In this document: piece after piece, positions 56,309 through 64,000 of the stretch | Numbering within the stretch: position 1 is the stretch's first letter | How the letters are laid out: each line of letters begins with the position of its first letter | From: Catonia carolina | Lineage: Eukaryota > Arthropoda > Insecta > Hemiptera > Achilidae | Assembly: GCA_035578175.1 (NCBI GenBank) | Contig: JAQMRL010000001.1 | Coordinates: 237,661,038 to 237,725,037 of the forward strand | Direction of reading: 5' to 3' | DNA length: 64,000 nt | The notes under the pieces: generated by a model | Databases searched by the model: none | Told to the model about the DNA's origin: nothing | The model's input: the letters and a program-made list of their open reading frames with translations, nothing else | Translations under genes and position numbers: made by a program

Positions 56309-58418
56309 CCGTATATCCCGGCGTACAAGTCGAACCTAATTTTGAAGAGTGTTTTTGTTGATTTAAGCAAGACCCGTTGTATAAGTCGAATCCGAAAAGT
56401 AAGGTACCGGTAATTCATACGAAGTTTATTTTGATAACCCACTGGTACGTCAGATTATTTAAAAACGACTCTTTAATTAGCCATCTGTTCTACACAATGA
56501 ATGAAAATACCTAGCTACTAGGTTTTGATAGATAGGTATAAGATTATACATTTCAGTTTACATTACTATATTTATTTTGGGACAGAAATGGGGAAGTATT
56601 ATATTGTTGACGAATTCCACCTGTCAATCAAAAGGTTTTATGGCTACCTACCTAATGTTACATTTTGGGAATACCCAATATGTCGTGTGAATGACTTTCA
56701 CAGGCTACTAGTACAGTACAGTCTATAGGTTATTATTATGTCTTCATTGCCGTGACTACAATCATCGAGTAAGGTTATCCACCTGCTTTCGGTTATTTAT
56801 TTAGTGCATTTTGTATAGGCCTATTCGTGCGTGCAATACTACCTGTAGCAATGAGTGCGGTTAACGAATGAAATACGACTCTTCATTCAAATTAAAAGTT
56901 ATCGGTTTGGCAAAAACTACAAACAACAGTGAAGCGGGTCGTAAGTTCGGTGTTAACGAAAAACTTGTGCGTGATTGGCGGAAAAGTGAAGAAAAGATTA
57001 GAGGAATGCCTCGCTCTAAATGCGCTATGCGAACAGGAACTGTACTTTGGCCGGAATTAGAGAAACATGTAGTGGAATGGGTGCTTCAAAACCGATTGAG
57101 CGGCAATATTATCACACGTTGCGCAATTCGATTGCATTCAATAAACTGGGCAAAAGATAATCCTGAACACTCGGTAAGTTTCCTGGCAACTAGAAGTTGG
57201 TGTAGCCGTTTTATGGATCGACATAACCTAGTTCTGCGACAAAAAACTAAAATCGCACAAAAACTACCAAAAGATTTAGATAACAAGATTATTAATTTTC
57301 ATAGATTTGTTATAAACCTTCGAAAAAAACATGACTATGAGCTGGCTAACATTGGAAATATGGACGAAACGCCGCTGAATTTTGACATGCCTGGTAATCG
57401 CACAGTGAACGTAAAAGGTGAACATTCGGTAATTGTTAAAACAACTGGACACGAAAAAACTCGTTTTACTGTGGTTCTTTCATGTATGGCAGACGGAACA
57501 AAACTTAAGCCTTTGGTTATTTTTAAGCGAAAAATTAGGCCAAAAATTAAATTTCCATCAGGCATAATAGTACATTTCCAAGAAAAGGGGTGGATAGATG
57601 AGGCCGGTATTGACATTTGGGTAAAAAATATTTGGAATAGGCGACCTGGTGGTTTAAGAAAGAAAAAAAGCTTATTGGTGTGGGACATGTTTCGTGCGCA
57701 TCTAACGGAAAAAACAAAAAAAAATTTAAAGGACGAAAATACGGATACATGTGTAATCCCGGGTGGACTTACGTCAGTGCTACAACCATTGGATGTTAGT
57801 TTAAACAAGCCATTTAAAAGTGCAGTTTATCGGGAGTGGAATAAATGGATGGCTATTGGAGAGAAAAGTTTTACTCCGGGCGGAAATATGCGTCCTGCGT
57901 CTTTAGACATTATTTGCCAGTGGGTAATTACAGCTTGGGATGAAGTGAAAATACAAACTGTGGTAAAATCATTTAAAAAATGCGGGATATCTAACGCTTT
58001 AGATTCATCAGAAGACGACGTACTGTGGGACGTAGGTGACGACGATGACGATACTGACAAGGATAGTGATGAAGCAAGGGAAGACTTGTGGGATCCATAT
58101 GACGCTGCAGGAATAGACAATGGAGAGTCAGAAATTTCTGACACGGATCTATAACTGTATGTATTTTATGATACCTACCTAGGTAATTTTTTATTCTATT
58201 ACTTTTTCTTTTAAAAAGAATATAGTTACGTATTTCTAACGAATATAGTGTTATGTAGTTACTTATTTCAGTTAAGTACCTCAGTGTATTTTGTTTCTCA
58301 GTCAACTACCCTGAACTTTAAAAAATTAAATTTCGTAGACCCGGTGTATAAGTTGACCTCTGTTTTTTAAACATATATTTTGCTTCTGAAACCTCGACTT
58401 ATACGCCGGGATATACGG
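56309..58418 (+). mobile_element. pogo/Tigger-type DNA transposon, apparently intact
   Basis: Terminal repeats CCGTATATCCCGGCGTA(C/T)AAGTCGA match at 24 of 25 positions and are flanked by TA on both sides. Subterminal GTATAAGT(C/T)GA motifs repeat near both ends. The one full-length transposase ORF has no stop or frameshift, and the element sits inside a Rep1 copy. Length 2.1 kb, normal for the group. Confidence 0.93.
56868..58154 (+). CDS. pogo/Tigger-like DDE transposase
   Basis: 428 residues, TE-encoded. Domains: N-terminal psq-type HTH (about 1-50, with SEAGRKFGVNEKLVRDWRK), CENP-B-type HTH (about 60-125, with LEKHVVEWVLQNR and WCSRFMDRHNL), and a DDE domain (about 155-340). Catalytic Asp candidates: D166 in GNMDETPLNFD, D273 in LLVWDMFRAH and D309 in LQPLDVSLNKPFK, with 35 residues between the last two. 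The tail (about 380-428) is very acidic. The start at MKYDSSFKLK follows an in-frame region without earlier ATG support. It cuts and pastes its own element at TA sites (family knowledge). All key residues are present, so activity is possible; a domesticated gene is unlikely because intact TIRs flank it. Confidence 0.93.
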   Translation: MKYDSSFKLKVIGLAKTTNNSEAGRKFGVNEKLVRDWRKSEEKIRGMPRSKCAMRTGTVLWPELEKHVVEWVLQNRLSGNIITRCAIRLHSINWAKDNPEHSVSFLATRSWCSRFMDRHNLVLRQKTKIAQKLPKDLDNKIINFHRFVINLRKKHDYELANIGNMDETPLNFDMPGNRTVNVKGEHSVIVKTTGHEKTRFTVVLSCMADGTKLKPLVIFKRKIRPKIKFPSGIIVHFQEKGWIDEAGIDIWVKNIWNRRPGGLRKKKSLLVWDMFRAHLTEKTKKNLKDENTDTCVIPGGLTSVLQPLDVSLNKPFKSAVYREWNKWMAIGEKSFTPGGNMRPASLDIICQWVITAWDEVKIQTVVKSFKKCGISNALDSSEDDVLWDVGDDDDDTDKDSDEAREDLWDPYDAAGIDNGESEISDTDL

Positions 58419-58420
58419 TA

Positions 58421-59325
58421 CTTTCCTTTCCTACATACTCATGTAGGACAAGACAAAATAAAAGAGAACAAAGCCAATCATTTACAAAAAGAAATATTAA
58501 ATAACTTAACTAAATAAGTTTTTCATCAAATAAAAATTTACGGTGTTTTCAAACTCATTAAATTAAAATTAACCAGTTTGATTATTGGCTAAAGTCAGGG
58601 AAAATCTGCATTGCATTACAAACCTGTAAAGTTTAACTACGAATTATGGCTCCTAATGACTTAACGGTTGATACAATTAAAAATAAAACAAAATTGAACC
58701 AGCTTATTACTAGCCTAATACGAAACTATACCTGTACAAGCTGAGTTTTACAAATTTAATTCTTCTGGAATATATAGGGATATTATATGAAATATTTACT
58801 TCTGTAGGTTAATAACCTGCATTTCCCTCTTACAGGCTAGTGGTTGTAATTAAAATGTTTTTATTTCCTTAAGATCACTTTAACAAAACGCAAGCCAATT
58901 CTCAGAACTGTAGTTCTTTAGGAAGGTATAAAAATGACATGTGTTTGTCTTTCGTTATCATTTCTTTATCACTTACTTAATTGTAAAAGATAAAAATAAA
59001 AAATCCTTTCCTTTTTCTGTTTAAATCATAAGGAAAAAATGTGCTGAATTTCAGTTCTCTAGGTGATTGTGAAGTTAAAGAATTAATGATGACGTACATA
59101 TTTGTACATAAAGACTAACACATTTCTCTTTTCACAAGTTATCACCAAAGTGGTTAACCACTCATTACATCTAATGGATGACGCATGAAAGATTAACAGC
59201 CCACAATACCAGACAAATGAATTATTTCTAATCTGTATAAATATATATGTTAAATCCATAACTAACTGACTCACTCCTCATCACTATTTTTTTAATTTCC
59301 CGATCCATAGAGGCCACTTACATAA
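58421..59325. other. Rest of the split repeat, then AT-rich DNA without features
   Basis: The first 40 bp complete the Rep1 copy broken by the transposon. The remainder shows no gene or recognised repeat. Confidence 0.4.
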
Positions 59326-59329
59326 AATG

Positions 59330-60165
59330 TAAAAAAATCTAGTGAAACACTCACACGACTTTTTTTGACAATGTAAATAATAAAACATACAACTCATGTT
59401 TTATCATTAGTAAACAATATAAAATTTAAAACAACCCAATTTTAATCACGAGTGAGTAACGCAAAATGAAAATAAACTTGAAAAATTTATAAAATCACGA
59501 ATTGATCCTAAACTAGGCTCTGTAGAAGAAAATGCTTGTAATAAAAGTTGTAAATATTTTTATTTCCTATAACTTTGATTACATAAACTTTTGTCATTAC
59601 ATGCATACTGAAGCCGCCCTATTAAAATACCCCATTTTTTTTATAGATCTTTAGCATAATAGAGAAAATCACTAATTGACGCTAAAATAAGTAGTAGAAA
59701 AAAGGTTTGAAATAAAAGTTGTAGGTTTTTAAATTTGTACCACTTTGATTATATACTTTTCTGCCATAGAATGCACATTAACGCTGTAATCTTAAAAGAT
59801 CCCAAGAATTTCAGCAGACATGGTATTTGTAGAGCATAAAAAATGGAGTAGTGATTTTTTTAAAAAAATCATAGATATCGGTTCTTTTTAGAAAACCACA
59901 AGAATAACATATTACTTCCAGTTAACTGATTTTGATGAAAATGTTTGTGTCAAGTCCCAACGCGATACCTAACTTAAGTTCCAAGTTTCAACTTCGTACG
60001 CTATACCATTCTTGAGATATTTTTGTTTACACCTAGAACAATCGCTAAAAACATGTTTATTTTGTTCAGGGGAATGAAAACGTTTATTTCTGGTGAAAAC
60101 TCAATTTCATAAAATTGATACGAAAACAATACTTCCGTCCCTACATATTGATATACGACGAGAAG
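59330..60165 (-). repeat. Dispersed repeat Rep1, copy 9
   Basis: Minus orientation and nearly complete, with an internal partial duplication: the AAAAGTTGTA(A/G) and CTACAACTTTGATTA-like section occurs twice (about 59,540 and 59,720). Ends at TCGATACGAAAACAATACTTCC-like sequence. Confidence 0.7.
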
Positions 60166-60169
60166 TGAG

Positions 60170-61456
60170 AATGGTACTAACACTAAAACAAAACAAGTAT
60201 AATTTTTACACCTTGCCGAAAAGCTGCAGTTCTAAAAATTGCAATGCATCTTCTGTTGGTAGATCAAGGAAAAGTAAAGCATCTAATTCCCAGGGGATAC
60301 CTACATTTTAAATAATAACTACTTTATAAATGTACCTTTCTGAAAACATCTGATTCTGAAAATCAGCACTAGTTTCATTAAATATAACCTATACAAAGGA
60401 AAAATAGAATGAGAAGTAAAACTGAACAAAACTGGAAAGCAATAAACCAATTTAAGTACTCATCTGAAACTAACGATAGCCTAGATGCATTTATTAGTTT
60501 ATAAGAACATCACAAATACATTCGACAGCTTAAATTAAGGATGGAGCATGTATTAATATTATAAAGAAAAAAATACGTTATTTCCGTATTTGGGGCATCG
60601 GCTGCTAGAGTGATTAACAACTATCTATGCGTCATTACACTAATTAACTGTATTTACAAGTAATGAAATGTTGTCGAACCTATTATAGCAAATGTTAATA
60701 TTGAAATGGAATGCAATTTATTAATTACAGCATTAATCTAGGAACAATATGAAGTAATTTTGGAATATAGGAGGGGATCATAATTATAATCATTTACTGC
60801 AGTACTAAACAAACATTTCATATTGATTAGTCCTACACTTTTGTAAGAAAATTATTTAATACCATTACACACTTTAATTGGTTAAGAGAACTTTACTTTC
60901 AGTTAACATCAATTAAAATCCCTACTTCAAAAAATTTTAACATTATTTTTTACACATAACCCAAACTCAAAACTAAACACTAAACTCCAAATTACGATGG
61001 GTAGTCACACCAGCAATAAATTACTTCCCCATTTTTTATCAAAGATTATTTTACAATTGTACTTGTAACAACTAAGGAAATTGCACTACTTCAATGGATT
61101 ATCCTCCCATCAACAAAAAAGATAAAAAATCTTTTACATATTAATCAAGGATAGTTTAACATTACATAATTCTTAATTTGATCATAGCTTTCCTCTCTCG
61201 ACATTCATCTCAAAAGAAAAAAACCATAACAACCGGTAGTGTTTGCCTAAGCAAGGCTGTCAGCTGGTCACCATAATACATCACTTACACAATCGGTGCT
61301 ACTATAGTATGCGGCCTAACATGTTATGTTTCGTGAAGTTTGTATTTGTTGATGTGGTAGCACTGCCCACTAGCACTTTTAGCATGTAAAGATTCACAAT
61401 CACATGTTTTACTCTAAGGTTATGCGTTAAATAGACGTAAAATGTTGTTATACTAT
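60170..61456. other. AT-rich stretch, no gene seen
   Basis: No recognised exon, RNA gene or transposon end. Confidence 0.35.
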
Positions 61457-62044
61457 TAACCACGAAATTGTGAGCTTCTTAGTAAACCAAACAGTCGTGT
61501 ACTTTTACCCATCCTGGCTTACAGTGTTGCCACTACCCGCGCCCTGACCAAGGGCTTGGAATTGCTTCACTCAATATCTCAATGCAAGCATGACATACGT
61601 TTTGTAAAGTGTGTGGGCTGTTATTTTAATCATTTTTGTTTAAAAAATTGTTTATTTTACAGGGCTAAAGTTTAATTGTTAATTACAGTCTTTCGTTAAA
61701 AGGTATTAAAATTTTATTTGTTATTTTACAGTGTATTAAATGTATTTTTATTTGTAAATTTAAATGAATTCAGTGATTTTGACGAACAACCTGGTAAATC
61801 GACCACGAACAGCGACCATAGTTATCGAAAGAAAGGCTTTAGAAAACGAAGTGAAGAAATAATCCTTAATGATTGTAAGTTTTTCCAAAATTTGGCAAAC
61901 AATTCTGAAGCAGGAACAAAATTCAATTTCTAATTTTTATGATAATAAGATAAAACAAAATATAAAAGTTTGTTCGCACTCTGCCAAATATGGCAACACT
62001 GCATTACTGTCTAACTAGATCCAGGCTCGTAATTTCATTGCTAG
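61457..62044 (+). repeat. Inverted long repeat, right arm
   Basis: Counterpart of 50,897-51,432 in opposite orientation, about 50 bp longer internally. Includes the short frame 61,718-61,933 (NEFSDFDEQP, FFQNLANNSEAGTKFNF), which differs from the left arm by compensating frameshifts in the middle. In the shared frame both arms read RT-x-T-x-VIERK. Confidence 0.75.
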
Positions 62045-62109
62045 TGGACACCTAAGCAATCAGAGTGATCTAACCAACAATTCCGACATTTTACACTCCC
62101 AACTATATT

Positions 62110-62255
62110 GGCTTACAAGTTGGCCCATGGCATAGTGGCAAGTTTAACTAGCTTCTATTTCAAGAGCCATGGGTTCGATTCCCAGTCAGATCTGGCTTGT
62201 TTCATAATCTGTATTAGCATAATGTACAAAACAGTCAATGTAAAAAAAAAAAATA
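62110..62255 (+). mobile_element. SINE with A-tail
   Basis: A head GGCATAGTGGCAAGTTTAACT, B-box GGTTCGATTCCCAGTC, body TTTCATAATCTGTATTAGCA and a short A-tail. It is related to but distinct from the family-1 SINEs. Confidence 0.75.
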
Positions 62256-62259
62256 GCTG

Positions 62260-64000
62260 AGCATCCAAAAATCAATAAAACCATGGTTTCTTTAACCCAT
62301 TGGCATATAATGACGGCGATTCAACGTCCTCATACTTTATTTAGTCCTGTCTACGTAGTTTTTAAAAAATTCTTGATGTAGCAGCACTCATGTAAACTAC
62401 ATAATTTTTTCTTTATTTTCATAATATTTACCAATAGAGTGCGTGCAAGCGTTCAGTTATAATTTCGTGATCAAAATAACCTATACCATGTGTTAAAAAA
62501 TGGCGTTTGTTTACGTTCTGTAAATGCGTGTTTGTTAAGAGTTTTTAGGTTATTAATCGTATATTTTGGTGTTTTATATCAAGTCATAATATTCAATAGT
62601 TTTCACTATTAAATAAATTCTCTGCATGCTAAAATATTAATTTCATTATTGACAGGGTATTAATGAGTAAATAAGTGAAAACGGTAATGACCGGTGATAA
62701 GAAAAAAGGGCATAACTTTTTTTTATATTAACCAATTTTTAAAAATTTGAAGTAGTTTTGTAGAAAAAAGAATTCTCTAGATGGCTCTAATATATAAGTT
62801 TTTATAAAAAAAATTATAAACTTCTAAGTTACAATTAAAAAAATTAAAAAAAAAATTCATTTACAAGAAAAAAATGTTTAAAAATTTGTAGAAAAAAAAT
62901 TATTTCTAAGACAATAAAAGTAATTATTTGGTCTAAATGGTTACTAAATTCTTAAAAAATTAAAAAAAAATTAAGAGAATTGGTTAAAAGAAAAAAAGTT
63001 TTTGTCTATTTACAATATTATAGTGTCATTTTATGCAAAATTAAATCCAACTGTAAGCCCACCAACAGTACAAAACAATTCGTAGGTCAATGGGTTAAAA
63101 GTTTTGAAAGGCCTATGAACATTAATTTTTAAGTTAGGTAGCTTAAAAACAATTCAGAAATAGGATAAACTAATTGTAATAAAATTTGAGAGACATGCAT
63201 ACACATAAACTTTGTATAAATCTAAAATGTTTCATCAGACATAAAAATGATTTGTTTCAAAAAATACTAAAATGTTAAAAATAAACTACAAATGAACAAA
63301 AGAAAAATGTGACAGCAAATTAAATTGGCTTAATAAAACAATTTTTATGCATTATTTAGCATCAATCAAACATTACTAAATTAACTATTTAACAGAAAAC
63401 CAACTGAATAACACAATAAAAAGCTCAAAAAATGTTGTATTCATATAAGATCAATACAAATATTTTTTAAATAAACTAACCTATAAAAAACAAAAAATTA
63501 TGATTAAAAAGTGTGTACTGACCATTATAAAAAACCTGTCAATGTAATAGGCATCTACAATATCACAAGTGATAATAACTAAAGTTCACAATGGATGTGG
63601 TTTCTTATAAAAGGAAAAGACACGGTACTTGAAAACAACTAGAAATATCTTGTACAGAATTGACTAAAATGTACAATACTATATTATGATAAGAAAAATA
63701 AAGTTAGATAATGCCAAGACTAATAGAAAAAAATCTATTGTAATAATAAATTAGATAATAGAAATATCCTAAAATTTTAAATGTTCACTTTCCTGATCAA
63801 TCTTGTAAAACCAGTGGCCTACAGGCTCGATACCTCTTTATAAGTAAACTATTTATTTTACTTTCTTTTTTAAAATTTACGTTTTTCATTGCTTTTTGTA
63901 AAATTAATTAACCTTTTTGATTTTTTACAATAGTTAAAATATTTCTTAAAATACTACTCAAACCTAGATATAATAACCAAAATGCAATTTAAAATAGGAA
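62260..64000. other. Low-complexity AT-rich end of window
   Basis: Long A- and T-rich runs and no coding signal. Nothing further is supported. Confidence 0.4.

Noticed and set aside
57335..58305. Long open frames on the minus strand inside the transposase
   Set aside because: They are antisense shadows of the plus-strand transposase gene and show no family resemblance of their own.

Overview
The window is nuclear DNA of an arthropod, most likely an insect. It is AT-rich, with long introns, GT-AG splice sites, tRNA-derived SINEs and many DNA transposons. Two recognisable host genes are present, both on the minus strand. The N-terminus of the helicase gene (starting MMTE) is of the insect Me31B type. 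I cannot name the species; a hemipteran would fit but is a guess.

Layout. At 1-11,200 there are degraded transposons: two fold-back mariner derivatives, a LINE 3' end, a SINE and a TIR element. At 11,284-11,985 lies the first coding exon of TRIM9, an E3 ubiquitin ligase; its other exons are not recognisable here. At 12,000-25,900 there is a Penelope-like retroelement remnant with a GIY-YIG domain and a hammerhead ribozyme motif, a full-length but broken mariner, a LINE remnant, and then a quiet AT-rich stretch that may be the helicase 3' UTR. At 25,950-52,282 is the complete coding region of the DDX6/Me31B DEAD-box helicase. I assembled it as nine exons whose phases all join, giving 445 codons plus a stop. 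Its introns hold non-autonomous hAT, piggyBac-like and pogo-like elements, several with visible target-site duplications. At 52,800-64,000 there are Penelope fragments, including a second hammerhead motif, further copies of a dispersed repeat, and an apparently intact pogo/Tigger-type transposon with a 428-residue transposase.

The main discovery is in the 13-kb first intron of the helicase gene. A 222-bp tandem repeat there (46,841-49,260) is not a featureless satellite. On the host gene's sense strand each unit carries a roughly 79-nt C/D-box snoRNA candidate with box C, a D' guide, box D and a closing terminal stem. Eleven copies lie in strict tandem, a twelfth lies in a diverged duplicate, and more distant copies lie at 45.4 kb, 46.1 kb (decayed) and 55.6 kb. 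In the 45.4-kb and 55.6-kb copies the terminal-stem sequence is completely different but still pairs, while the guide stretch is unchanged. That is strong evidence for selection on RNA structure. The guide can pair with a GGGGAAUCC stretch that I remember as conserved in 28S rRNA.

How the parts relate: TRIM9 and Me31B are independent same-strand genes about 14 kb apart. The Me31B primary transcript would deliver the snoRNA array from its first intron. Everything else is mobile DNA in various stages of decay.
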